A stretch of DNA of 64,000 bases from Ligilactobacillus ceti DSM 22408 (GTDB lineage: Bacteria; Bacillota; Bacilli; Lactobacillales; Lactobacillaceae): NCBI RefSeq assembly GCF_000423245.1, contig NZ_KE383993.1, positions 228,160 through 292,159 of the forward strand. Direction: 5' to 3'. Made by a program: the position numbers and the translations under genes. Under the pieces are notes generated by a model. It was not told where the DNA came from and made no database searches. It worked only from the letters and a program-made list of their open reading frames with translations. Positions 50,601 through 57,947 of this stretch are shown piece after piece (within the stretch, counting starts at the first letter, position 1; each line of letters starts with the position of its first letter).

Positions 50601-51051
50601 GTTAGCCAGCAATGGAAGTTCCAATGATTTTGGCAAACAAGCTATTGAAACTTTATTGACTGCTTTAGAAAATCATCGGCATGACTTTGTAGTGATTTTA
50701 GCCGGATATACACAAGAAATGGAAGAATTCTTGAATACTAATCCAGGGTTACGGTCGCGGATTCCGAATCGGATTGAGTTCCCTGATTATACGCCAAATG
50801 AAATTGGTGTAATTACAGCTAAAATGTTGAATAGTAAGAAGTTTGTAATTGCTGATGCTGATTTTGAAGAAAAAATTGCCCAAGCTTATTTGAAATTGCC
50901 AAAACAAGACTGGGGCAACGCTCGGACAGCGCGAAATTTTGCAGAAAAAATTATTAAAGAACATAAATTATGGATTATTGATCATTCAACAGTTGATGAT
51001 ATTTTGACTATTCGTAGTGAAACTATTGATGAAGCTTTAAAAGAACTATGA
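47680..51051 (+). CDS. Beta-helix protein fused to two CbxX/CfqX AAA+ ATPase domains
   Basis: A 1123-residue protein without signal peptide or membrane segment. Residues 1-560 contain two pectate-lyase-like right-handed beta-helix regions (for example INLEPGIYSQPNAIIKI and LTLDNLTVFN-like rungs). Two CbxX/CfqX-type AAA+ modules follow. Module 1 has GNPGTGKTT from G632, Walker B ILFIDEAY (D695-E696), and arginine finger NPGLKSR. Module 2 has GNPGTGKTT from G907, VLFIDEAY (D970-E971) and NPGLRSR. All catalytic residues are kept in both. Relatives include CbbX, SpoVK and EccA, which remodel protein targets. The beta-helix may choose the target. A small membrane protein gene follows 12 bp later. 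Confidence 0.85.
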   Translation: MFERVINVGAGFFKVSLNEAFQRIVKENDPLDRVQIIKLDAGVHIAGNQHNPQKIIITRPTKLVGVEDDVTIRGHFYVKEDASLEIENITLTDLHADNNIIYAENNTIVELTKCQINHRQPENKYAVVSTGEKVILDHVIDTSEHGCSFENKYTGITDSVFNELQFKKQNQTIMKNNLIKGYMQIENEARVWSEGVLTFDGEIGYKYDFIVLNEGYASFEMLSYEENTNLSVLLENEGALELADIDLKNPDIQIQVNYYDSNELDIASKVAEVVTWNNLDHPQINLKSGFNDLTLDKVLKDYQAGTIINLEPGIYSQPNAIIKIEKDLEIHGLGQDATDTKIFLGFEIAPGVKFTLDNLTVFNEYERTVLYADEKTDVTLKNCTFETAQTLNEYYSDGKEGAQYYRLYFTGAESAVLDNVMIATEESQFVCFVDCPQVRIHHGIYDGIVIKAHTNVRAEATYIMKHLTLADNSNFRVGNLTLDQVTTPIEVCEHSQLIIEDLELLTMQNAKTIFNAKDGYIQVDKLTAEQLGAIDFEYDSQSTIVLSEDLKQLPTVKMINTDLENLVKSYQTADNSVVNNQEDPLQKLNNLYGLKAVKEKTRGFLNSVKFNETRKKQGLPANNITLHSVFIGNPGTGKTTVARLMGEVLADGGALENANLIEVGREDLVGKYLGETEEKTKAILEKAQGGILFIDEAYTLSEGGDNDYGQIAIDTILKYMEDHRDQIMLIFAGYPDEMNQFLQSNPGLKSRVPNVFNFEDYSLEELTKIGLMQLQKDKYQVDHELYQQFLKQQSRKEITKSNARFVRNMNEALITALASRVMANGLLDAASLTTITPEDLETVKQSQGADQGESIEDILNQLDKLIGLATVKEYIKDLVGEVQAEKRLAEVNPDLAGDRTYHMVFSGNPGTGKTTVARLLAKLFFKLGILTQTTVKEVTRPDLIGQYIGETEQKTQTILDNALGGVLFIDEAYQLASNGSSNDFGKQAIETLLTALENHRHDFVVILAGYTQEMEEFLNTNPGLRSRIPNRIEFPDYTPNEIGVITAKMLNSKKFVIADADFEEKIAQAYLKLPKQDWGNARTARNFAEKIIKEHKLWIIDHSTVDDILTIRSETIDEALKEL

Positions 51052-51063
51052 AAGTAGGCAAAA

Positions 51064-51261
51064 ATGAAAATTGATATAAAAGAAATCCGCAAAAAACGGC
51101 GGCGTTATCGCTTAAAAGAAATTGGGAGGATGATTTTAACACTTTATCTACCAGGTTTGATTTTGATGCCAGTAGTTTATTCATTAACGAATCAGATTGC
51201 ATTCGTTTTTGTTAGTATTTTCGTGTTGATTGTGTTGGATATTATGTTGAGTTATTTCTGA
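51064..51261 (+). CDS. N-terminal part of a small membrane protein (likely frameshifted)
   Basis: A 65-residue product: a very basic start (KIDIKEIRKKRRRYRLKEIG) followed by two hydrophobic segments, ending at a TGA. It begins 12 bp after the beta-helix/AAA+ gene. The next frame (-1) is open from 51216 and continues the hydrophobic pattern, so this and the following entry probably represent one broken gene of about 195 codons. No slippery heptamer is evident at the junction. Function unknown. Confidence 0.55.
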   Translation: MKIDIKEIRKKRRRYRLKEIGRMILTLYLPGLILMPVVYSLTNQIAFVFVSIFVLIVLDIMLSYF

Positions 51262-51269
51262 CGCTTGCT

Positions 51270-51650
51270 TTGTTAATTGGATGTATCTTTGCTTATAAGT
51301 ATAGTTATTTGAATTATAAAATGTTTTTAATCCTATTTAATTTAGTGGGCTTTTTCGGCGGTGCAGGTCTCGTTTTTATGCACTATCGTCGATCCAAAGG
51401 TGTTAAATTAACACGTATCTCATCCGAAGGTAATCCTAATTTAAAAACAGAACTTTTCAAAAAATATAGTCAAGGTAGAATCGTTGCTGACGTTATGTTT
51501 GTGGTCTGTCTGATTTTAACTGTATTTTTGGAAAGAGTATTACGTTATGGCAGAAATTACTATGTATTCTTTTGGGTTATATTAGTTACCAGTTTGATTT
51601 TATTAGGTAGTATGTCGTATATGATTTGGATTCAACTTAGACGGCGCTAA
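51270..51650 (+). CDS. C-terminal part of a small membrane protein (likely frameshifted)
   Basis: A 126-residue reading frame with about four hydrophobic segments and a basic loop (HYRRSKGVKLTR). The nominal TTG start at 51270 has no ribosome binding site, and the frame is open back to 51216, overlapping the previous piece. It is best read as the downstream part of the same gene, displaced by a one-base indel, or the product of -1 frameshifting. Function unknown; linked by position to the AAA+ protein. Confidence 0.55.
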   Translation: MLIGCIFAYKYSYLNYKMFLILFNLVGFFGGAGLVFMHYRRSKGVKLTRISSEGNPNLKTELFKKYSQGRIVADVMFVVCLILTVFLERVLRYGRNYYVFFWVILVTSLILLGSMSYMIWIQLRRR

Positions 51651-51654
51651 TAAA

Positions 51655-51688
51655 AAATGCTCCAACACTTTTGTGTTGGGGCATTTTT
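51655..51688 (+). terminator. Terminator after the AAA+ / membrane protein unit
   Basis: AATGCTCCAACAC pairs with TGTTGGGGCATT around TTTTG, followed by TTT. Immediately beyond is the leftward tRNA terminator. Confidence 0.9.
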
Positions 51689-51699
51689 GTTATGGGTAT

Positions 51700-51731
51700 A
51701 AAAAAAGATCCAGTGCCAAGACACTGAATCT
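51700..51731 (-). terminator. Terminator of the tRNA-Arg gene
   Basis: On the minus strand AGATTCAGTG pairs with CACTGGATCT around TCTTGG, followed by a T-run. Confidence 0.85.
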
Positions 51732-51746
51732 CTTTAAGTTAATTGA

Positions 51747-51820
51747 TGATTCGGGTGAGATTCGAACTCACGACAATCCGCTTAGAAGGCGGATGCTCTA
51801 TCCAGCTGAGCTACCGAACC
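51747..51820 (-). tRNA. tRNA-Arg (anticodon UCU)
   Basis: A complete cloverleaf on the minus strand: acceptor GGTTCGG/CCGAATC, D stem GCTC/GAGC, anticodon stem TCCGC/GCGGA with loop CTTCTAA (anticodon TCT), T stem GTGAG/CTCAC with loop TTCGAAT, discriminator A. The CCA end is not encoded and must be added. It decodes AGA/AGG. Confidence 0.95.
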
Positions 51821-51836
51821 ATAAACAACATAAATT

Positions 51837-51865
51837 ATTATAGATGATTTGTGAAAGAGTGTCAA
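51837..51865 (-). promoter_or_regulatory. Consensus promoter of tRNA-Arg
   Basis: On the minus strand TTGACA (51860-51865), 17 bp, TATAAT (51837-51842): both boxes are perfect, as expected of a strong tRNA promoter. Confidence 0.92.
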
Positions 51866-52005
51866 TTCTTTTTTTACTTTTCTAGTACTTTAGTATCCTT
51901 TTTAAATGAGTTTTCTGGATTGGAATAAAAGTAATGAATATTAGTTGCTTTTTAAATTAAGTAGGGTATAGTAGTTAATAAATAAAAAACGGAAGGACTT
52001 TTTAA

Positions 52006-52881
52006 ATGGTCGAACTGCAAACGATTTGGAAGAAGCACCAATATTTTGCGAAAGCTTCAACAGCTTTTATTTATGGGATTTTAGTGGCGATTGCGATGAA
52101 CTTTTTCTGGGATCCGGGTAAAATTTATGCCTCAGGTATTACCGGATTAGCTCAGTTGATTTCTACGTTGACAGCAAGAACGGGTTTTATTCATTTATCG
52201 ACAGCTTTAATGATTTTTGTCTTGAATGTACCTTTGTTTTTCTTAGCTTGGAAACAAATTGGCCATCGTTTTACAATTTTTACTTTCTTAGCAGTTATTT
52301 TTTCGAGTATTATGATTAAAACATTATCACCCGTAACTTTAACCAATGATCCAATTATTTGTGCGATTTTCGGTGGAGCTGTGAATGGTTTTGGGACTGG
52401 GACAGCTTTGAAGAACGGAATTTCAACAGGTGGGTTAGATATTTTAGGTTTAACCATTCGTAAGAAAACCGGTAAGAGTATTGGGACAATCAATATTATC
52501 TTTAATGCGATGATTGTTATTGCGGCCGGTGCTGTTTACGGTTGGCCATATGCTTTTTATTCAGCTTTAGGTTTGTTGGTGAATGCCAAAGTGATGGATA
52601 TGGTCTATACGCGTCAACAAAAAATGCAAGTTATGATTATTACTGATAAGCCAAAGAGTGTAATTGATTGTATTCAAAACCATATTCGCCGTGGGATTAC
52701 GATTGTCCATGATGCAGAAGGTGCTTACTACCATGATAATAAAACCATTTTGTTTACAGTTATTTCCCGTTATGAACAACCCGAATTGAAAAAGGCGATG
52801 GAAGAATCTGATCCGAAAGCCTTTGTAAGTATTGCCGAAAATGTAAAAATTCTCGGGCGCTTTTATGAGCCGGAGCCTTAA
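52006..52881 (+). CDS. YitT family membrane protein
   Basis: A 291-residue protein with about five N-terminal membrane helices (residues 15-200, with GITGLAQLIS and KNGISTGGLDILGL, typical of the YitT/DUF161 family) and a C-terminal soluble DUF2179 domain (VMIITDKPKSV to FVSIAENVKILGRF). Family function is not established. Single gene with its own terminator. Confidence 0.9.
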   Translation: MVELQTIWKKHQYFAKASTAFIYGILVAIAMNFFWDPGKIYASGITGLAQLISTLTARTGFIHLSTALMIFVLNVPLFFLAWKQIGHRFTIFTFLAVIFSSIMIKTLSPVTLTNDPIICAIFGGAVNGFGTGTALKNGISTGGLDILGLTIRKKTGKSIGTINIIFNAMIVIAAGAVYGWPYAFYSALGLLVNAKVMDMVYTRQQKMQVMIITDKPKSVIDCIQNHIRRGITIVHDAEGAYYHDNKTILFTVISRYEQPELKKAMEESDPKAFVSIAENVKILGRFYEPEP

Positions 52882-52889
52882 AATTAAGA

Positions 52890-52928
52890 TAGTACAAAGA
52901 GTTTAATCTCTTTGTGCTATTTTTTTTA
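52890..52928 (+). terminator. Terminator after the YitT gene
   Basis: ATAGTACAAAGAG pairs with CTCTTTGTGCTAT around TTTAAT, then eight Ts. Confidence 0.93.
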
Positions 52929-52979
52929 GAAAACATGCTAAAATAAATGTAATGAAATGATTTTATGGGAGGTTAACAC

Positions 52980-53885
52980 ATGTTAATTGGATCACATGTT
53001 GGGATGCGCGGTAAGGAAATGTTACTCGGTTCAGCGAAAGAAGCAGCTGGCTATAATGCAAGTACATTTATGATTTATACTGGTGCACCACAAAATACAC
53101 GTCGGAAAGATATTTCTGAAATGAATATTCCAGCGGGACAAGCATATATGGCCGAACACGGCTTATCAAACATTGTTGTTCATGCACCGTATATTATTAA
53201 TTTAGGGAATGCTAAGAAATTAGATAAATGGGAATTTGCAGTTCGTTTCTTACGTGAAGAAATTATGCGTGCTGAAGCTTTAGGTGCAACACAAATGACA
53301 TTACACCCAGGCGCTCATGTCGGGGAAGGTGCTGCTGTTGGGATTGCTAATATTGCCAAAGGTTTAAATGAAGTTTTAACTCCAGAACAAAATATTCAAA
53401 TTGCTTTAGAAACAATGGCTGGTAAAGGGACAGAAGTGGGCCGTTCTTTTGAAGAATTAGCTGAAATTATGGACAAAGTTAATTATAATGAAAAATTATC
53501 CGTAACTTTAGATACATGTCATGTTAATGATGCTGGTTATAATGTTCGGGAAGATTTTGATGGTGTGTTGAATGAATTTGATCACATTATTGGTATGGAT
53601 AAATTGCAAGTTATTCATGTAAATGATTCGAAAAATGAACAAGGTAGTCATAAAGATCGGCACGCTAATATTGGTTTTGGGACAATTGGTTTTGATGCTT
53701 TAAATGGTGTAGTTCATCATCCGCAATTAGAAACACTTTCTAAAATTATGGAAACACCATATGTTGGTCCAGATAAGAAAGATCAATATGCACCATATGC
53801 TTATGAAATTGAAATGTTTAAAAAGCAAACCTTCGATCCTGAATTGTTAGAAAAGATTTACCAAAATAAAGGTATTTTAAAATAA
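52980..53885 (+). CDS. nfo: Endonuclease IV
   Basis: A 301-residue AP endonuclease of the TIM-barrel Nfo family that cuts abasic sites in base excision repair. The trinuclear zinc ligands fall in family motifs: [63 protein letters not shown] and the C-terminal YEIEMF. A GGGAGG site precedes ATG 52980. Single gene ending in a shared terminator. Confidence 0.96.
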   Translation: MLIGSHVGMRGKEMLLGSAKEAAGYNASTFMIYTGAPQNTRRKDISEMNIPAGQAYMAEHGLSNIVVHAPYIINLGNAKKLDKWEFAVRFLREEIMRAEALGATQMTLHPGAHVGEGAAVGIANIAKGLNEVLTPEQNIQIALETMAGKGTEVGRSFEELAEIMDKVNYNEKLSVTLDTCHVNDAGYNVREDFDGVLNEFDHIIGMDKLQVIHVNDSKNEQGSHKDRHANIGFGTIGFDALNGVVHHPQLETLSKIMETPYVGPDKKDQYAPYAYEIEMFKKQTFDPELLEKIYQNKGILK

Positions 53886-53890
53886 ACTGA

Positions 53891-53940
53891 AAAATCCGGA
53901 GCTCATAACAAATTTTGTTACGAGCTCCGGATTATTTTTT
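53891..53940. terminator. Shared bidirectional terminator (nfo / ppsR)
   Basis: AATCCGGAGCTC pairs with GAGCTCCGGATT, extended by TAACAA/TTGTTA. An A-run lies on the left and ATTTTTT on the right, so it serves both convergent genes. Confidence 0.9.
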
Positions 53941-53946
53941 GTTGGC

Positions 53947-54762
53947 TTATTCTGAAAAGTCGAGTGATTCTAAAATCAAAGCGGCTGTTTCTTCGATAGA
54001 TTTTTTCGCTACATCAATTACAAAGCAGTCTAACTCTTTATATAATTCACGAGCGTTTTTGAGTTCTTCTTTAATATTATCCATATTAGAGTAATCTGAA
54101 TCAGGTTCAAGACCGTAAGAGATTAATCTTTCACGACGAATATTATTTAAAATTTGTGGGTCATTAGTTAAACCGATGATTTTACGTTTATCAATTTGAT
54201 AAATTTCATCAGGAATTTGTGTTTTAGGCACAAGTGGCAAGTTAGCGACTTTATAACCCATATTAGCTAAGTAAAGTGATAATGGTGTCTTAGATGTTCG
54301 TGAAACACCTAAAATAACAATATCAGCTTTTAAGAACCCGCTAGGATCTTTGCAGTCATCATATTGCACAGCGAATTCGATCGCTTTAATCCGGTTGAAG
54401 TATTGTTTGTTTAAATCATGATTCAAACCAGGTTTATTTAAAGGTGCACTTTGTGTTTTTTCGGAAATCATTTCGATTAACATTGTCATTGCATCCATTG
54501 ACATTAAATCATTTTCACGACAAAATGTGTTGATATAGTCGGAAAGTTCAGTATCCACGAATGTATGGATAATAATAGCTTGTTCTCTTAAAGCACGATT
54601 CATAATGCCGGTTAATAGTGAAACCGTTTTAGTTAATGGGTAGCGTTGAACGTCAAAATCAATAAGTGGGAATTGGGCCATAGCAGCATGTGCTAAGTTG
54701 TTACCTGTTTCACCAACTGAGTCTGAAATGACATAAATTGCAACTGTATTTTCTGTAGACAT
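53947..54762 (-). CDS. PpsR/RP family kinase-pyrophosphorylase
   Basis: A 271-residue DUF299 protein (YqfL-like): VISDSVGETGNNLAHAAMAQFP, the ADP-binding loop ILGVSRTSKTPLSLYLA, and KIIGLTNDP. Known members phosphorylate and dephosphorylate a threonine of PEP synthase or pyruvate phosphate dikinase. Neither target is encoded in this window, so the substrate is uncertain. AGGAGG precedes the ATG at 54762. Confidence 0.9.
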   Translation of the reverse strand: MSTENTVAIYVISDSVGETGNNLAHAAMAQFPLIDFDVQRYPLTKTVSLLTGIMNRALREQAIIIHTFVDTELSDYINTFCRENDLMSMDAMTMLIEMISEKTQSAPLNKPGLNHDLNKQYFNRIKAIEFAVQYDDCKDPSGFLKADIVILGVSRTSKTPLSLYLANMGYKVANLPLVPKTQIPDEIYQIDKRKIIGLTNDPQILNNIRRERLISYGLEPDSDYSNMDNIKEELKNARELYKELDCFVIDVAKKSIEETAALILESLDFSE

Positions 54763-54792
54763 GGAAAAGCCTCCTAGCTTCTTGATGATTTT

Positions 54793-54801
54793 ATTATAGC
54801 A
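54793..54801 (-). promoter_or_regulatory. Extended -10 promoter for the ppsR-type gene
   Basis: On the minus strand TGCTATAAT, 30 bases upstream of the start codon. Confidence 0.6.
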
Positions 54802-54878
54802 GTTAAATTGCTTATTTGCGAAAATGAGCTGAAATAATAAAAAAATAACGGAAACCGCTTAATATTAGAAAACTTTTA

Positions 54879-54907
54879 TTGACGAGATATTTGTGATTAG
54901 CTATAAT
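54879..54907 (+). promoter_or_regulatory. Promoter for rpsU-yqeY
   Basis: TTGACG (54879-54884), exactly 17 bp, TATAAT (54902-54907), about 60 bp ahead of rpsU. Confidence 0.85.
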
Positions 54908-54966
54908 GAATAAGAACTGTTGATAAATTTAACGGTTACTTTTAAGCTCGGAGGGAGGGAAACACT

Positions 54967-55152
54967 ATGTCAAGAACAGTAGTTCGTAAAAACGAATCAC
55001 TCGATGACGCTCTTCGTCGCTTCAAACGTTCCGTTTCAAGAACAGGTACTTTGCAAGAATACCGCAAACGTGAATTTTACGAGAAACCAAGCGTAAAACG
55101 CAAGAAAAAATCCGAAGCAGCAAGAAAACGCAAAAACAAGCGTCGTTTCTAG
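54967..55152 (+). CDS. rpsU: Small ribosomal subunit protein bS21
   Basis: A 61-residue, very basic 30S protein: [19 protein letters not shown], then a Lys/Arg-rich tail with [17 protein letters not shown]. It aids initiation near the anti-Shine-Dalgarno. CGGAGGGAGG precedes ATG 54967. It pairs with yqeY 21 bp downstream, as in other Firmicutes. Confidence 0.97.
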   Translation: MSRTVVRKNESLDDALRRFKRSVSRTGTLQEYRKREFYEKPSVKRKKKSEAARKRKNKRRF

Positions 55153-55173
55153 TTCCTAGAGGAGGCAGATGTG

Positions 55174-55617
55174 ATGAGTTTAGGTGATTCATTACAAAAA
55201 GATATGATTGCCGCAATGAAAGCTAAAGATAAAGCTACATTAGGCACAGTTCGTATGTTGAAAGCTGCTGTTGCTAACGAAAAAATCAACTTAGGTCGTG
55301 AATTAACAACTGAAGAAGAAGTTAGTTTATTATCTCGCGAGTTGAAACAACGTAAGGAATCTCTTAAAGAATTTAAGGCGGCTGGACGTGATGAAACTGT
55401 TCAAGAACTCGAAAAAGAAATCGAAGTTGTTGAACAATATTTACCAGAGCAATTAAGTGCAGATGAAGTGAAGGCTATTGTTGAAGAAACGATTAAACAA
55501 GTTGGAGCAACGTCAAGTGCGGACTTTGGTAAAGTCATGGGTGCAGTTATGCCTAAATTAAAAGGGAAAGCTGACGGTCAGTTAGTTAACGCAACTGTCA
55601 AAGAACTTTTAAGTTAA
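55174..55617 (+). CDS. yqeY: GatB/YqeY domain protein
   Basis: A 147-residue protein of the YqeY family, sharing the tail domain of GatB amidotransferase: LQKDMIAAMKAKDKATLGTVRML, ELKQRKESLKEF and a C-terminal GKVMGAVMPKLKGKADG. Such free-standing domains may bind tRNA; the role is unclear. ATG 55174 is preferred over the adjacent GTG 55171, with AGAGGAGG at 55158-55165. The usual downstream phoH-ybeY genes are absent, replaced by a terminator. Confidence 0.92.
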   Translation: MSLGDSLQKDMIAAMKAKDKATLGTVRMLKAAVANEKINLGRELTTEEEVSLLSRELKQRKESLKEFKAAGRDETVQELEKEIEVVEQYLPEQLSADEVKAIVEETIKQVGATSSADFGKVMGAVMPKLKGKADGQLVNATVKELLS

Positions 55618-55630
55618 TACTTAAATCAGC

Positions 55631-55662
55631 AAAAAAGCCATAGTTAATCTATGGCTTTTTTT
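55631..55662 (+). terminator. Terminator after yqeY
   Basis: AAAAAAGCCATAG pairs with CTATGGCTTTTTT around TTAAT. Confidence 0.93.
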
Positions 55663-55800
55663 GTATGCAATTTAGTAATTAAAATTAATGATTTCTTTAA
55701 TTAAAAAGACACTTAAATTGCGTAAAAAATGATATTATTAATAATGAGAAAAAGTGTGCGCATTAAGATTTATTGATAATGCCGGGAATGAGGTTAGAAC

Positions 55801-56982
55801 ATGAAAATCGGGATTGATAAAGCTAGTTTTTATACAGCTGATATGTATGTTGATATGGCTAAGCTAGCCTTAGAACGTAATGAAGACCCTAATAAATATT
55901 TAATTGGAATTGGCCAACATAAAATGGCAGTTACACCACCAAGTCAAGATATTGTGACTTTAGCAGCGAATGCCGCCGCACAAATTATTACTCCAGAAGA
56001 TCGCGAACAAATTGATATGGTGATTTTTGGTACTGAATCCGGAATTGACAATTCAAAATCAGCCGCTATTTATGTAGCGAGTTTATTAGGTTTAAAGAAT
56101 AATTTACGTACTTTTGAAATAAAACAAGCTTGTTATGGTGCGACAGCCGCCTTACAAATGGCAAAAGGGCATATCGCCTTACATCCAGATAAAAAAGTTT
56201 TAGTCTTAGGTGCTGATATCGCGCGTTATGGTTTACGCACAAAAGGTGAACCAACTCAAGGCGGTGGGGCAGTGGCTTTATTAATTAGTCAAAATCCGCA
56301 TATTTTAGCCTTGGAAGATGAAACGGCATATTATACAGAAGATGTGATGGATTTTTGGCGTCCAATTGGGCGAAATGAAGCTGTTGTAGATGGAAAGTTT
56401 TCTGCAAATGTTTATCTTGATTTCTTACAAGAAACATACCAACAATATACAGCGAAAACAGGTTATCAATTAAGTGATTATGCAGCGTTTGTTTTCCATT
56501 TACCATTTACTAAAATGGGTATCAAAGCAATGCGTCAAGTGATTTTAAAAGATTATGATCCAGAAAGTCAGCTTTATCAAACATATATGGAACGTTATGA
56601 AGCAGCACGGAAATATAATATGTTAGTTGGTAATATTTATACAGGCTCGATGTATTTAAGTTTGATATCTCTCTTAGAAAATGCGACTGATTTACGTGCC
56701 GGCCAACGGATTGGTTTTTATAGTTATGGTTCCGGAGCAATTGGTGAGTTTTTTGCCGGGATTTTACAACCGGGATATCAAAATTATTTACAAACTGACT
56801 TGCATCAAGCGTTATTAGCGCATCGTCAAGAAGTTAGTGTTGCTGAATATGAAGAGTATTTTGATGCAATGGTCTTATCAGATGAAGAACGAACAATTGA
56901 TATTACCAAGGATGCCGCGCAATTTGTCTTGAGTGGTGTTCATGAACAAAAACGCCAATATTTAAAACGTACAGAAAAATAG
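55801..56982 (+). CDS. mvaS: Hydroxymethylglutaryl-CoA synthase
   Basis: A 393-residue enzyme joining acetyl-CoA and acetoacetyl-CoA to HMG-CoA in the mevalonate route to isoprenoids. The catalytic residues fall at E79 (FGTESG), C111 (QACYGAT) and H233 (VFHLPF), the same numbering as Enterococcus faecalis MvaS. It feeds the precursors used by UppS, encoded elsewhere in this window. ATG 55801 has only a weak AATGAGG site. No terminator is seen before the next gene. Confidence 0.95.
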   Translation: MKIGIDKASFYTADMYVDMAKLALERNEDPNKYLIGIGQHKMAVTPPSQDIVTLAANAAAQIITPEDREQIDMVIFGTESGIDNSKSAAIYVASLLGLKNNLRTFEIKQACYGATAALQMAKGHIALHPDKKVLVLGADIARYGLRTKGEPTQGGGAVALLISQNPHILALEDETAYYTEDVMDFWRPIGRNEAVVDGKFSANVYLDFLQETYQQYTAKTGYQLSDYAAFVFHLPFTKMGIKAMRQVILKDYDPESQLYQTYMERYEAARKYNMLVGNIYTGSMYLSLISLLENATDLRAGQRIGFYSYGSGAIGEFFAGILQPGYQNYLQTDLHQALLAHRQEVSVAEYEEYFDAMVLSDEERTIDITKDAAQFVLSGVHEQKRQYLKRTEK

Positions 56983-57041
56983 TTTTTAATAATCGTATTA
57001 TTTTTAAGTTTTCGGGAAATTAGGTAAGATAGAATCAAGAC

Positions 57042-57047
57042 TATAAT
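57042..57047 (+). promoter_or_regulatory. Putative -10 box for the three-gene unknown operon
   Basis: A perfect TATAAT, 22 bp before the start codon at 57069; -35 weak. A very short leader would result. Confidence 0.45.
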
Positions 57048-57068
57048 AGAAAGTTTGAGGAGTTTAAG

Positions 57069-57938
57069 ATGGATTCAGAACAAATTAAATTAGCAGATCA
57101 TCAGCAAGCTACAACAATTCTAGCTAATAGTATTACTGATAAGATTCAATATTTACAAACATTAGACCAAGCAATCCAAAAACAAGACGATCGGATGGTA
57201 TATCAATTAATCAATACTAAACGTTATCAAACTGAAGTTTTACAAAAAGAAGATGTCACAGAGATTGTAGAACATGAACAATTAGTGCAAGATGTGAATT
57301 TAGAAATTAGTGAATTTTTAAGTGAAAAATTAATTAAGTATATTAATGAAATTTATCCATTCTTTTATTTTGAAAAAGTAGCGACTGGACAATATCAATT
57401 CTATTTTGGTAATTGGTGGGGTCGTCGTTTATTTGGTGAATTAGATGTGTTGAATGTTGCTTTTAAATTTAATGAAGATGAATTTTATAAATTGTCACGA
57501 GCTTTTTCTTTAGAAGCTGAAAAAACACGCTTCAATAGTCAAAGAATTCATGAATTATCATTACAAAATGAAGAATTACAAGCATTAATTGATAACCAAG
57601 GACATCGTGATGCGAAAAAAGCTGAACTGCGAGCACGTTTGAAAGAAATGGCCCAAGAAAAAGTAATGCCTTGGGAAAGTAATAAACATAAAGAAGCGAA
57701 ACAAAACTTAATCGATGAAATTGCTTATCTAGCAAGCATTGATGAAAGAACTAATTCTGCTTATCAACAAATTCGTCAAAATGAAAAACGTATTTTAGAA
57801 TTATCTAAAGAAGATACTTTATTAGGCTATGAAAAACAAAGTATCGTCGCTAAATTTGGAGATTTTGCTAATTTCCAAGCAGCGAATGAACGTTTATATC
57901 GTGATTATATTGCAAATTTGATTGCTACTAAAGGATAG
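57069..57938 (+). CDS. Coiled-coil protein of unknown function
   Basis: A 289-residue soluble protein. The first third is helical (DHQQATTILANSITDKIQYL). The middle has an aromatic-rich segment (YPFFYFEKVATGQYQFYFG then NWWGRRLFGELDVLN), and the last half is coiled coil (ELSLQNEELQALI; RQNEKRILELSKEDTLL). I recall similar lactobacillar proteins being labelled SbcC-like, but no Walker motifs or nuclease residues are visible. First gene of a tight operon (9-bp gap). GAGGAG precedes ATG 57069. Confidence 0.8.
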   Translation: MDSEQIKLADHQQATTILANSITDKIQYLQTLDQAIQKQDDRMVYQLINTKRYQTEVLQKEDVTEIVEHEQLVQDVNLEISEFLSEKLIKYINEIYPFFYFEKVATGQYQFYFGNWWGRRLFGELDVLNVAFKFNEDEFYKLSRAFSLEAEKTRFNSQRIHELSLQNEELQALIDNQGHRDAKKAELRARLKEMAQEKVMPWESNKHKEAKQNLIDEIAYLASIDERTNSAYQQIRQNEKRILELSKEDTLLGYEKQSIVAKFGDFANFQAANERLYRDYIANLIATKG

Positions 57939-57947
57939 GTGAATTAG

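Larger units (their letters stand above)
51651..52005. other. Non-coding stretch holding two terminators and a tRNA
   Basis: These 355 bases hold no protein gene: a rightward terminator, then a leftward tRNA-Arg gene with its own terminator and consensus promoter, then about 140 A+T-rich bases ahead of the YitT gene (ribosome site GGAAGGA) with no clear signal. Confidence 0.7.

Noticed and set aside
51250-51262. Programmed -1 frameshift at the end of the 51064 frame
   Set aside because: No X-XXY-YYZ slippery heptamer is present near the TGA and no strong downstream hairpin is obvious; a mutation is simpler.
57069-57938. Calling this gene SbcC exonuclease
   Set aside because: At 289 residues it lacks Walker A/B motifs and the zinc hook; only coiled coil is shared.
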